Under the pieces are notes generated by a model. That model did no database searches. It was not told where the DNA came from and saw nothing but the letters and a program-made list of their open reading frames with translations. Position numbers and translations under genes: made by a program. A stretch of DNA of 64,000 nt from a virus, in IMG/VR virus record IMGVR_UViG_3300042371_001161, positions 55,749 through 119,748 of that record; one strand, 5' to 3'. Positions 1 through 9,753 of the stretch are shown in pieces. Each line of letters begins with the position of its first letter. Position 1 is the stretch's first letter.

Positions 1-833
1 CTCCGGGAATGCCAGGAATGCCGCCGGGAATGCCGGGAATGCCTCCAGGTGTGCCAGGAATGCCCCCAGGACCAGTTCCGCCGGGCGGCGAACCTGTACC
101 GCTGGACGTCAATACGATGGCTGGGGCACTTGCGGAGTCCGCAGCCAGTGGCCAGCTTGCGCAAACAACAACCCCACCAGAGGCCTTTGGAGGCGGCGTA
201 CAGGCTCCAATGCCCCCAGGACCTATGTCCGTGGCATCGTCGCCGGATAACGAGATACAGGTAAAGTCCACGGAAGAAAAACAAGAGACCAAAGACGCAA
301 TTGACCGCAATGAACAGGCGATAGAGCGATGGACGAACATTCTAGCTCGTGGCATGGAGAGAGTTATTGAGCGCCAGCAACGAGTAGTTCTTGAAAAGGC
401 AAGCGGGACAAAATCAAGGAAAGCCCTAATGCACGGCACGCTTGATATTGAATCCGTATTGTCAATAGATACGTGGAACAAGCAGTTCGATGAGGATATT
501 CGTCCTGTTGTGTCATCAATTATTAATGATTCTTTTGAATCGAGAGTTAATGACGCATCCACAAACGGTCTCAAAATCAAAGCCTTGCCAGCAAAAGATG
601 TTCGAGCAATGGTTGATGCACATACATTGAGAATTAAGAAAATTAACGAGTCTCATTTCAATGAAATTAACTCTTTAATGCTCAAATCTTTCGTGTATGC
701 GGATGAAGAAAAACGGTTTAGTTTCTTTCGCGATGGTCTCGTAGAAATGTTCACGGATTTTTTTGCGCACCAACAAGAATTACTGGCAGAGCGCGAGACA
801 AGGTCGGCATGGAGTTTCGGCCAGACAGTTTAA
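1..833 (+). CDS. portal protein, C-terminal part (partial at window start)
   Basis: The reading frame is open to the first base, so the true start lies outside the window. The visible part begins with a Met-Pro-Gly repeat (MPGMPPG units, about residues 1-27 after the first visible Met). A charged helical region follows (roughly residues 85-270), including RWTNILARGMERVIERQQRV. A Pro/Gly-rich linker followed by a helical tail of this type is common at the C-terminus of HK97-type portal proteins of actinobacteriophages. The next gene begins with a prohead protease, which is the canonical portal-protease order. The portal ring is the DNA entry vertex of the capsid. The core portal fold is not in view, so the call rests on the tail and context; a head-morphogenesis protein is the alternative. 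Confidence 0.6.
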   Translation, partial: PGMPGMPPGMPGMPPGVPGMPPGPVPPGGEPVPLDVNTMAGALAESAASGQLAQTTTPPEAFGGGVQAPMPPGPMSVASSPDNEIQVKSTEEKQETKDAIDRNEQAIERWTNILARGMERVIERQQRVVLEKASGTKSRKALMHGTLDIESVLSIDTWNKQFDEDIRPVVSSIINDSFESRVNDASTNGLKIKALPAKDVRAMVDAHTLRIKKINESHFNEINSLMLKSFVYADEEKRFSFFRDGLVEMFTDFFAHQQELLAERETRSAWSFGQTV

Positions 834-875
834 AGAAATTACTATTTCAGTAAAATAAATAATATTTTCTTTAAA
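829..875. repeat. AT-rich inverted repeat after the portal gene
   Basis: A perfect 10-bp inverted repeat (TTTAAAGAAA at 829-838 and TTTCTTTAAA at 866-875) encloses a smaller one (TTACT/AGTAA at 839-853). It overlaps the portal stop codon and occupies the start of the 126-bp gap before the next gene. It could be a weak terminator or an RNA processing site. There is no G/C-rich stem or clear T-run, so the role is open. Confidence 0.4.
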
Positions 876-959
876 CAAATAACTTTGGTGATAGTTGCAC
901 CGGACAGACTTCTAAATCGCTTATTATTTTCAATAGACACGACGTGAAGGGTCTATCGA

Positions 960-3900
960 ATGCCATCAGAATTGTTTGAATATAAGTCGTCTACGCTCGG
1001 GCACTCCGACTCCATCAATTTGGATGAAGCGCAGGGAATTGTCGAATGCTTCGTGGCTGGCATCGGCAACAAGGACTCTGTGGGCGACATCGTTGCCACT
1101 GGAGCATTCACGAAGAGCCTCCAACGCCGTAAGCCGCGCGTTGTCTGGGGACACAGTTGGAATGACCCCATTGGCAAGGTTCTAGAGATTTACGAAGTTC
1201 CGAACACGGATAATCGCCTTCCTATGAAAATGAAGATGGCCGGAATTGGTGGCCTGTTCGCTCGAGTTCAGTTCAATCTCAATTCAGAAAAAGGTCGCGA
1301 AGCATTCGCCATGGTCGCCTTCTTTGGCGAAGAGCAGGAGTGGTCGATTGGTTACAAGACACTTCGAGCTCAGTTTGACCAGAAATCCCAAGCAAATATC
1401 ATTTATGAACTTGAGTTATATGAGGTATCTCCGGTTCTGCATGGCGCAAACCAGCTAACTGGGACTATTTCCGTTAAGTCCGAAGAGTTGTCCGGTGGAA
1501 TCTTGATGTCCATGATGAACGAAGAAAACCCAATTGACAAGGCAGAGATAGAAAAGCAGCTTGCTGCAATTTTGGGCGCAAAAGTATCTTTAATGGAAGT
1601 TAACGACGAAGAGATTACGTTTGCGCGAAGAATGGACAACGGAGAAGTTGGCCGCTACAAGTGTGGATTCAGCAATAATCGCGGACATTATATGTTCGGT
1701 GCGCCGCGCCCCATTGTTGTAATGCCCGTGCGTAAGCCCATTGCTCCTGTAAGCGCAATGCCAATGGCGATGCCAGGTATGCCCCCAAATGAGCCACAAA
1801 GAATTGTTCGGCCTTCTCAAATGCCATCAATCCCAGTTGCTATTAAGCCAGGCGAAAACGGCAACCAGATAGTTCCTTTGCCACCAGTGCAATACGAAAA
1901 CGATAATGGAAGTCGATTTGACCCAAGTAATCTTGACCAAGAAGAAGCTGACTTAAGAGATGCTCTTTTAAAAATCGTAAAGCGTCACGGAAAGTTTAAC
2001 GAAGATTCCGAGGGAGTATGGGCAGCGTATACCCCTGCTGCACAAAATGAAGTTGCCGGAATCGGCGTCAAGTGCTCCAACTGCGTCTTTTATCAGGGTG
2101 GAAGCGCCTGCAAGATAATCGACATGGAAGTAGAACCTGAAGGTAAGTGTCGTTTTGCCGTCATCCCAAAGGGCGTTGTCAAGGGAGCCGGCTCAAAAGC
2201 ATATGAACTCGACGAGGAATTCGCCGAAGAAGATTACGTCGCTGACCTCGAGGTGAAATACCCCGGGGAATTAGCAGTTGCAGGACTTCGTGGAGTGGTC
2301 GGCAAGCGGAGAAAGAAGCGTCGGAGCTTTAAGTTCTTGAGTGAATTTGGTTCCAAGAGTGAAGATTTTGAAGACAAGCCATACTTACTTCCAGTTGTAC
2401 CTCAGTTCGCGTTCCAAGTAAAACAAGTTCTTGACCCAATCTTTGATTACCATGGTGTTGATTCTTACGTCGACACAAGCGGTATCTTCATGACTTCTGG
2501 CGTTACTTACGAATTGATTGAGGCAGTCGACAACGCTGTCGCAAATTTAAAAAAAAAATCCTTAAGTGAAAACAACCTAGAGTGGAAAGCAGCCGGGTAT
2601 CGCCTCGGCAGAGCTATCAGCAGTCGATTAATTGACCGCCCAAACATCGGCGGAGGTCGTTCTCGCGGTCGTTTCTTCACATCTGTGGGTGCGGAAGACT
2701 TTGACCCATTCACTGCACGCGACTCCAACCTTAACGGCATCGTAGGAGAGGGACTGTTCCTGCGTGGAGTTCCGCTTGCCGTAAATGACCCAACACCAGA
2801 TGGTCCTGGCTCTATTCGTAACCCCAAGCCATCCCCCAGGCAGGTTGCGAAGCCGAATGCTGCAGCAATTTCTCGAGCGGAAATTCAAGTAGAGAAAATA
2901 ACAAAACCTAAAGAGCGCCAGAAACTTTCCTCTGGAAGCGAGCTTGTAAATCTTCCGCGAATAGACGACCCGGATGTTGATTCGGCAGAAAAATATGGCG
3001 CAGCAGAGTCGCAGCGTGACGAGCTTCAAGGCGTTTTGGATGGAGCATCAGATTCTGACCAAATAAAGAAGTTAAAGAAGGCCATTGCGGAAATCGACAA
3101 ATACATGGAACGTGTCGAGAAGATGGCCGAAGGCGAAATGGCTGATACTGAAAAGCCAAAGAAAAAGCCCGTAAAGAAGCAGGTAGAAAAGACCAGTCAG
3201 GGTCTTTCAAGCGGCTACGGCAAGTATCTAAATAAGCCCGAGGCGAAGCGGACGCAAGACGAGCGCCGCAAATATGACGGCCCCCTGTCCTCGCTTTCAT
3301 CAGGAAAGTTGGCAGACAAGGCAGAGCTTCCCGAAGGCTCCAGCCAGCTTGAAGAGTTATACAAGGAAATGGCAAAAGATATTGTCGCTATTTTGCAGGA
3401 ACTCGCCAACAATCCAGACGCATCAAAAAGATGGGAATTGCCATGGCGTAATGCCGAGAATTATGCGCGGAATCCAACTAGTGACCGCATCTACCAAGGC
3501 ATGAATCAGATGATTTTGTCCCTTACGGGCTCAGCTCGCGGCTACAAAATGAATCGATGGGCCGGAGAGGGACAGTGGAAAAAGTTAGGCGGCAAAGTAA
3601 AACCGGGAGGCAGAAACAGGGGAGTGCAGGTTCTCGTTCCTCGTGAAGGACGAAGCTTTACTGATTCAACTGGCAAGCAAGTTGAAATGGGTCGCTACTA
3701 TTCTGTTCAAACGGTATACAACGTCGATGAAATTGCAGGACTCCCAGAAAGTTTCTACGAGCTTGGTGATGTAGAAATAAACCAAGAGCAACGGTTGCAG
3801 GATATAGAAAATGTCATTAAGGAAATAGGTCCTTCTTTTGTCGAATCTCTAGGCTCGCAGGCTTTTTATCGCCCCGCCACCGACAAAATTCATATGCCTG

Positions 3901-6900
3901 CATTTGAACAGTTCAAGGATGCTTTGGCTTTTTATGGAACTGCAATGCATGAGACAATCCACTGGACATCGCATCCGAGTCGACTCGACAGAAAATTGGG
4001 GAAAACGTTTGGAGACGAAGATTACGCCTTTGAAGAACTTATTGCAGAAATAGGCTCCGCGTTTGCAATGGGCGCAATGGGCCTTGAACCAACGATACAA
4101 GAAAACCATTTGCTTTACCTAAGTAGCTGGATAAAGAAACTACAAAAAGACCCGCTAGCAATTCACCGGGCCATTCTGCAGGCGCAGAAAGCAAATGACT
4201 ACATAATGGACCGCTCTGCCACAATGCGCAAGCTCGCAGGTATCCCTGACGGCGAACGCAAGGGCAAGGACTCGGGCTGGTTTGAAATACCAATGATTGC
4301 TGGATATCCGGGTGGAGAAAAAATAAAGTCACCAACAACAATCACGGGACCAATGGAAGACCTGCTTGACATGGAGCAGTACGACGAACTTGTTCCGGAT
4401 GCTCGAAATCTAAGTATCGAAGAGCGCGAAATGCGCTCCTTCCAGATTCATCCAAATGCTATACGCAGGAACAAAGACGGCGTAGTAATTACGCCATCTG
4501 GAGCTTTGGCAAGCGGCAAAAAGGCTGGCCCAATCAAGAGCAGGAAGGGCGCTCCCGACGTAGAGCGCACCGATGAAGATATTTCCATGAAGTTTGCGTT
4601 CGGCTTAAGTAATGAGCCAACAAACGAGCAGCGAGACATTATGGATGTTGTTATGCGTCTTGTTCGTGAGAAAAACCCACAAATCATGTCTATTCTTGCT
4701 GGTGCAGGAACAGGAAAAACTACAACCCTGAAGAGTATTGCATGGGCGTTGGCTCGTGAATTCAACCTATGGCCAGAAGGCGACGAGCGTCGCAAAGAAC
4801 AACTCAAGTATTTAGCAGATAGATATAAGATTGATTTTAGCAAGATGTCTTCAGAAGAAATTGCGTTAGCAGTAGCAAAACTTGCAAAAGACAACCCCAT
4901 GGGCAATATGTATTACACGGTTTTTAACACAAAAAACCAGCATGAAGCCGAGAAAGAATTCCCTAAAAATACGGGTATAGCCACGACCGACAAGCTTTTT
5001 CTTTGGTCTCTAATGCTAGGTGGTGGCGACAAAAGATTTGGTCCTGCGTTCCGTAGAAAAATGGCAGTCCAGAAACTTAAAGCAGATAACTCAGCCGCCG
5101 GAAGCGGTAAAGATAATCCAAAATTTATAAGTAAAGAAAAAACTCCAGATGAACCAAGGAGAATTGGTTCCGATTTTGTTCGCGAACATTTTGATGGCAC
5201 GATTGAAACATTTGTAGGAGAGGAGCCTGGTTACAGGACCCTTGGTTGGCAGAGACTTGATGATGCCGTGGACTGGATTAAATTCCTTGGGATAGACAAA
5301 TGGCCCGACCAGCAAACCAGAAGAAGAGACCGAGTACAGAAGGACTCCAAGGGCAGAACAGTCCGTGACGCCAACGGCAAAGAAGTTCGTGAACAATACG
5401 ACGAGTCAATATTTATTCTCCCTGATGGAAGAGGAACAACACAAGTAACCACTGAAGAAATGGCCGATATTCTCAGTAACGCTCTCGGAAGATGGGAAAT
5501 ATCAAAAGAAGAAAAAGCAGCAGCATGGATGTTTACGCCGTCGGCATATCGTGCAGAGGGCCGCACCACCCCTAAAGGCCAGGGAAAAGACATTCATGTC
5601 GTGGACACGGTCCTCACAGAGGACCAAGTACCCAAATTGTGGGTTGAGGCCCTCCAGCAAGCGATAGATGCAATGATGGACGGCAACAGCAACATGATTC
5701 CGCGAAGGGACTCTGTTCAAAAACTATGGCTACTTTCGAATCCGGACTTAAGAACCGACCCTGGCCTCATAACGCATTCTGAAAATCAAACAAGAAACAA
5801 AGTGCCGATACCGAATACATACAAAGTTGGAGACAAGTATGTTGACGAGAACGGTGAAGAATGGATTGTGGCGGGAACCTCGCGAGATGGTTCAAGTAGC
5901 AAAGTAAAAGCAAGACTTGCCAAGCGGGTTGCCACTGTCGAGAATCCACTCAGCGCGTTCATGGTAGACGAGTCTCAAGACTCTAATGAAATTTTGGAAA
6001 CCGTATTAGAAAACAATAGAAAAAATCTTCCAATAATTTTAGTGGGTGATGATAGACAGGCTGTTTATGCTTTCCGCGATGCGAAGAACATACTTGATTC
6101 CCTTGATGCTGAATATTCGCTATCAATAACCGAATCATTTAGGTATGGACCAGTCGTCGCTCACTTAACCAACATGGCACTTGGTCGACAGAACCTCTAC
6201 CTGAGAGGACAGGAAGTTCCGCAGTCAATGGACTGGAAGCATGTGAAGGGTCAGGCACAAGAGGTCATAAACATGTTGTTTGACCCAGTGCTTGCAAAAA
6301 AAGACAGAAAAGGCGCAAATCAAGTTCCAGAAATCAACGACAAAACACGCGCCCTGATTATCGACGATATTGAAAAAAGATTTTCAACACCAGATAAAAA
6401 AATTGAGATATCTGACAAGACCAGAGTTGCTCAGGATGCAATTCTAAAACAACTACGCGACGAGCTCTACGATGAAAGAGAAGGAAAAATAGTCGACTTT
6501 GTTGAACTCGCCAATCAAGGCATCTTCCCAGACGCCATTTTAACAGGGACTAATGCGGAAATTATAGACTGGGCCCTCAAGTTCATTGACCTAGTCATCA
6601 ATAGGCCGAACGCCGAAAAAGACGAAAATGGATTCCCAAAAATACCAGAAGTAGTTATTCCAGCCAAAAAACATGAAGATTTGTTGGCATTTACTATTCA
6701 ACTTGACTACATCATGAAAAGTCCAGAACAGCAAGCGGCATACGAAAAAATATTTGGGGGACGTCCCCCTGAATCCCAGTGGCTTGGGCCAGTCTGGACA
6801 CAGGGAAGACTTCAACAATTACTTAAACAATCCAGGTCCCAACAGCTAACCACCGCATACAGACTCATAACGACAGCCCCACCAGGACAAGCGCCTCTTG

Positions 6901-9623
6901 GAACTCGCGGAATGCTCACCCTTCTTCGGGGTGAAAATATTGTTGAAGAAGTAAACGGCAAACAAAAAATTCGCACCGTTCCTGCGGTGCTATTGCCAGA
7001 AAGAAAAACTCAACAACTAAACAATTTTACTGGCGATGACTCAGACCCATCAAAAGGTGTCAGGGCAGTAGTTATGGGAATATCTCGCGGCACCAAAGCG
7101 GCAGAAGCAGAACAGGCGAGTGATAGTCAGCGTAAAAAAATAATTATAATTCCTCAACCAACTGGAGCCACCGATGGAAGGTCGGCTGTTTATGCACAGC
7201 TCGAAATTAATGGTGGTAGCAGTACGAAACCAGGAAAGCCAACCGGCAAAATAATCATTACTGGAGATGGCGTTGATAGTAATCGGCCAAAAATCAACGA
7301 TGATGGTTCTGAGTCAAGAAACAAGGCACCCAATCAAAGGGTTGGTAACGGTAGATTCAGAAGGAATCTCGAGAAAATAATTCAAAGATATGGACTTCAA
7401 GACAAGGTTAAGCCCAAAGAAGAGGCAGAGGGGGCCATGAAGGGAGGTTCTAAGCGTCGCCTGTATGACGGTTGGGTGATTGAAGGAGAAACTCTACAAG
7501 AAAGTTCGGACATATTGGAACTTCTCGGTCAGGCTCTTCGTGACGAAGCAAAGGAAGTTGGCGGAGATGTTCAAATAACCACGATGGCACTGAGCAAGGG
7601 GCGGGAATTCGACTATCTCGTTATGGCGGACGACATTGACGACCCTGATGACTTATTGCCTCAAAGTACACCGAAGGGTGAGGCTTCCATAGGATGGATG
7701 CAGGCAACGAATCTCATACATGTAGGCCTTTCACGTGCTAAAAAAATGATAGACCCAGGAGCAAAGACCTTTGCCTTTTATTTGCACGACCAGAAAACGA
7801 AGCCAGTTCGCGAAGCGATGGCTCAAGCCGTAAAAGATGGACACATCCCAGAAGGGCTCGACAGAGGAGCATTTGGCGATGAGGGCGGAATACCGCTGCC
7901 GGACTTCTATCAAAAACTAAACGCCATGCGCGTCGAAGATATCAATTTCGACAACCTCCCTGCAAGGGGCGGCGCAAAACCAGACCCATCGACAGGCCTG
8001 TCAAGTGGAGCGGGTAGTGGCCCCAAAAATACACCAACTCGTCGCGACGGCAGACTCAATAGAAGAGGGTCGTCAGGCGGCAGTAGAATTTACGATGGCA
8101 GCGGAAGCGCACAAGAAATTGCTGGCATTCGCTTTAGGGGTGACTTAAAGTCGCCAAAAGAGCAAGCCAAGTTGAATTTCTCAATGAACGTGTGGAAGCG
8201 TTTCCGTGACGTCGGAATAGCAATAGATGTGGACGACGATGCATCAGAAACCGAAGCACGCAAATCTAAAAACGCTGCAACAATAAAGTCAGTTGGTGCA
8301 GAGATGAAGAAGCGCCAAAACCTCGTTCGTGTCGGCAGAGTGGGCGACAATAACGTGAATGACGCTCCCTCGGCGCTGACATGGATGCTGTCCGTGGACA
8401 AACTTGCTGAAACTCTAAGAGTTCCGACCGAATTTGTTTCCGCCAATAGGGACGGGAAGAGTTCGCTACAGTGGACTCAGACCCGCCCGGTTACACGCAA
8501 AGAGCTTGCAACACTTCTTGGCTTGAATGGTCCAGATACGGCAGCCCTGGAAGCGCCGGACGCCGGCATCAACCATGATGCTGTCAGACTGCTTATTGCC
8601 GAACTCGGCAAGCAACCAGAGCTGAGCGCATGGCGATACTTTTCCCCAGTTAGCGCCGAAGAAGTAGCAAAGATTATCCCGCCATCACCCAGTGGTGATG
8701 TTGAAGGATTCTCAAAGATAGACCTTGCTTTGGAAAATGTTGGTCGCGCAAACATGCGTGACAGGTTCATAATCGAGACCTTCGGCAAGGACGCGTTCCC
8801 TCATTGGTTCGACCCGGAAGAGGGCGAGTCCATAACGCCAGACGAATACAGCAAGCTTGGCGAAATTAGCGCAGTGTCTAAATTCCGCGCAACTGGTCGC
8901 TTTGACCCAGAGGACCCGACCAAGGGCGACTCAGAGGCAGAATACGACCTCTACGGAGAGCTTATTGATGGCGTTCTGCCTAGTGCGGAACCAGATGGTG
9001 AGATAATTAGTGGAGACAAAACAAGCAGAGAAGATTTTGAATTAGAGCAGCTTCTGAAATATCTAGGAATCGATAGACAAGAATGGAAGACGACCCTTAA
9101 AGAACGAATGTCTGCTGCTTTCGGAATGGATGCCGTCGGAGCATGGGACGAATGGAAGAAAGACGGAATACCAACGGCCACGGTCGCTCACATGATTAGA
9201 ACTGGGTTAATACCTAACGCCGCTTCAGTCTGGAAAGACGCGTCCACGGGCGAAAGATTTGACAACGAACTGAAGAAATCAAAATACGCCGTGTATGAAG
9301 CATTAAACGAATTTATTGACAAGAGTTTTCCTGATAGCAAGCTCAATAGCCAAGCCAGTCGAAACAAGATAACTGGAAGAACTGACATGGGTGTTGCGTT
9401 AAGAGATGCTGCGACGGCAAAAGGCTCGGCATGGTCTCCGAAAAAAGGAAACGAAGCAAGATTCTCTGACTCAGAATTGCAATCAATAGTTGACAGATTT
9501 AATGAAGTGTTCGGAACCAATCACACCATCGATGACATATTTAGCGCCGAACAACTGAGAACTGCCGCAGAAAGAATTGAGTCTGGTGAAACCTTGTCTG
9601 GCAAAAAGAGAAAAGTAAGTTAG
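960..9623 (+). CDS. P1: prohead protease fused to ArdC-like / zincin / SF1 helicase polyprotein
   Basis: A 2887-residue protein, far longer than a normal prohead protease (about 200 aa). Residues 1-170 resemble HK97-family prohead protease, with His65 (WGHSW) and Ser129 (EWSIGYK) as likely catalytic residues. A four-Cys cluster follows (Cys372, 375, 384, about 398; HiPIP or zinc-like). Residues about 800-1060 resemble ArdC: an N-terminal ssDNA-binding part and a zincin with HETIH at 997-1001. Residues about 1215-2270 form an SF1 UvrD-like helicase with NEQ Q-motif, Walker A GAGTGKT at 1248-1254, Walker B VDES near 1669-1672, and GDDRQAVYAF. The last 540 residues are not recognised. LSSG occurs at 656, 749, 779 and 2347, with LASG at 1183, mostly between these domains. 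The first Met follows an AAGGG ribosome site. The likely role is capsid maturation plus delivery of anti-restriction and DNA-processing modules; self-processing at LSSG is inference. Confidence 0.85.
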   Translation: MPSELFEYKSSTLGHSDSINLDEAQGIVECFVAGIGNKDSVGDIVATGAFTKSLQRRKPRVVWGHSWNDPIGKVLEIYEVPNTDNRLPMKMKMAGIGGLFARVQFNLNSEKGREAFAMVAFFGEEQEWSIGYKTLRAQFDQKSQANIIYELELYEVSPVLHGANQLTGTISVKSEELSGGILMSMMNEENPIDKAEIEKQLAAILGAKVSLMEVNDEEITFARRMDNGEVGRYKCGFSNNRGHYMFGAPRPIVVMPVRKPIAPVSAMPMAMPGMPPNEPQRIVRPSQMPSIPVAIKPGENGNQIVPLPPVQYENDNGSRFDPSNLDQEEADLRDALLKIVKRHGKFNEDSEGVWAAYTPAAQNEVAGIGVKCSNCVFYQGGSACKIIDMEVEPEGKCRFAVIPKGVVKGAGSKAYELDEEFAEEDYVADLEVKYPGELAVAGLRGVVGKRRKKRRSFKFLSEFGSKSEDFEDKPYLLPVVPQFAFQVKQVLDPIFDYHGVDSYVDTSGIFMTSGVTYELIEAVDNAVANLKKKSLSENNLEWKAAGYRLGRAISSRLIDRPNIGGGRSRGRFFTSVGAEDFDPFTARDSNLNGIVGEGLFLRGVPLAVNDPTPDGPGSIRNPKPSPRQVAKPNAAAISRAEIQVEKITKPKERQKLSSGSELVNLPRIDDPDVDSAEKYGAAESQRDELQGVLDGASDSDQIKKLKKAIAEIDKYMERVEKMAEGEMADTEKPKKKPVKKQVEKTSQGLSSGYGKYLNKPEAKRTQDERRKYDGPLSSLSSGKLADKAELPEGSSQLEELYKEMAKDIVAILQELANNPDASKRWELPWRNAENYARNPTSDRIYQGMNQMILSLTGSARGYKMNRWAGEGQWKKLGGKVKPGGRNRGVQVLVPREGRSFTDSTGKQVEMGRYYSVQTVYNVDEIAGLPESFYELGDVEINQEQRLQDIENVIKEIGPSFVESLGSQAFYRPATDKIHMPAFEQFKDALAFYGTAMHETIHWTSHPSRLDRKLGKTFGDEDYAFEELIAEIGSAFAMGAMGLEPTIQENHLLYLSSWIKKLQKDPLAIHRAILQAQKANDYIMDRSATMRKLAGIPDGERKGKDSGWFEIPMIAGYPGGEKIKSPTTITGPMEDLLDMEQYDELVPDARNLSIEEREMRSFQIHPNAIRRNKDGVVITPSGALASGKKAGPIKSRKGAPDVERTDEDISMKFAFGLSNEPTNEQRDIMDVVMRLVREKNPQIMSILAGAGTGKTTTLKSIAWALAREFNLWPEGDERRKEQLKYLADRYKIDFSKMSSEEIALAVAKLAKDNPMGNMYYTVFNTKNQHEAEKEFPKNTGIATTDKLFLWSLMLGGGDKRFGPAFRRKMAVQKLKADNSAAGSGKDNPKFISKEKTPDEPRRIGSDFVREHFDGTIETFVGEEPGYRTLGWQRLDDAVDWIKFLGIDKWPDQQTRRRDRVQKDSKGRTVRDANGKEVREQYDESIFILPDGRGTTQVTTEEMADILSNALGRWEISKEEKAAAWMFTPSAYRAEGRTTPKGQGKDIHVVDTVLTEDQVPKLWVEALQQAIDAMMDGNSNMIPRRDSVQKLWLLSNPDLRTDPGLITHSENQTRNKVPIPNTYKVGDKYVDENGEEWIVAGTSRDGSSSKVKARLAKRVATVENPLSAFMVDESQDSNEILETVLENNRKNLPIILVGDDRQAVYAFRDAKNILDSLDAEYSLSITESFRYGPVVAHLTNMALGRQNLYLRGQEVPQSMDWKHVKGQAQEVINMLFDPVLAKKDRKGANQVPEINDKTRALIIDDIEKRFSTPDKKIEISDKTRVAQDAILKQLRDELYDEREGKIVDFVELANQGIFPDAILTGTNAEIIDWALKFIDLVINRPNAEKDENGFPKIPEVVIPAKKHEDLLAFTIQLDYIMKSPEQQAAYEKIFGGRPPESQWLGPVWTQGRLQQLLKQSRSQQLTTAYRLITTAPPGQAPLGTRGMLTLLRGENIVEEVNGKQKIRTVPAVLLPERKTQQLNNFTGDDSDPSKGVRAVVMGISRGTKAAEAEQASDSQRKKIIIIPQPTGATDGRSAVYAQLEINGGSSTKPGKPTGKIIITGDGVDSNRPKINDDGSESRNKAPNQRVGNGRFRRNLEKIIQRYGLQDKVKPKEEAEGAMKGGSKRRLYDGWVIEGETLQESSDILELLGQALRDEAKEVGGDVQITTMALSKGREFDYLVMADDIDDPDDLLPQSTPKGEASIGWMQATNLIHVGLSRAKKMIDPGAKTFAFYLHDQKTKPVREAMAQAVKDGHIPEGLDRGAFGDEGGIPLPDFYQKLNAMRVEDINFDNLPARGGAKPDPSTGLSSGAGSGPKNTPTRRDGRLNRRGSSGGSRIYDGSGSAQEIAGIRFRGDLKSPKEQAKLNFSMNVWKRFRDVGIAIDVDDDASETEARKSKNAATIKSVGAEMKKRQNLVRVGRVGDNNVNDAPSALTWMLSVDKLAETLRVPTEFVSANRDGKSSLQWTQTRPVTRKELATLLGLNGPDTAALEAPDAGINHDAVRLLIAELGKQPELSAWRYFSPVSAEEVAKIIPPSPSGDVEGFSKIDLALENVGRANMRDRFIIETFGKDAFPHWFDPEEGESITPDEYSKLGEISAVSKFRATGRFDPEDPTKGDSEAEYDLYGELIDGVLPSAEPDGEIISGDKTSREDFELEQLLKYLGIDRQEWKTTLKERMSAAFGMDAVGAWDEWKKDGIPTATVAHMIRTGLIPNAASVWKDASTGERFDNELKKSKYAVYEALNEFIDKSFPDSKLNSQASRNKITGRTDMGVALRDAATAKGSAWSPKKGNEARFSDSELQSIVDRFNEVFGTNHTIDDIFSAEQLRTAAERIESGETLSGKKRKVS

Positions 9624-9668
9624 AGATGCTAAAAAATCAAAGAGAAGTATTGGGTGTTCCTAATTCAC

Positions 9669-9694
9669 TCACGTATAGCGTGATAGGTTATAAT
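9669..9694 (+). promoter_or_regulatory. promoter-like -10 with adjacent dyad, upstream of scaffold gene
   Basis: TATAAT lies at 9689-9694 in the 130-bp gap before the acidic head protein. A 5-bp dyad (TCACG at 9669-9673, CGTGA at 9679-9683) sits just upstream, where a regulator could bind. No good -35 is present. A GGGAG ribosome site precedes the ATG at 9754. Confidence 0.4.
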
Positions 9695-9753
9695 TTAAAT
9701 ACATTATTGGTTAATGGTCTATCCGGTCATTTCCCTGCACTAACGGGAGCTGT

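Noticed and set aside
9603-9620. KKRKV-like nuclear localisation signal at the P1 C-terminus
   Set aside because: SGKKRKVS is a short basic end; without eukaryotic context the likeness is most simply chance.
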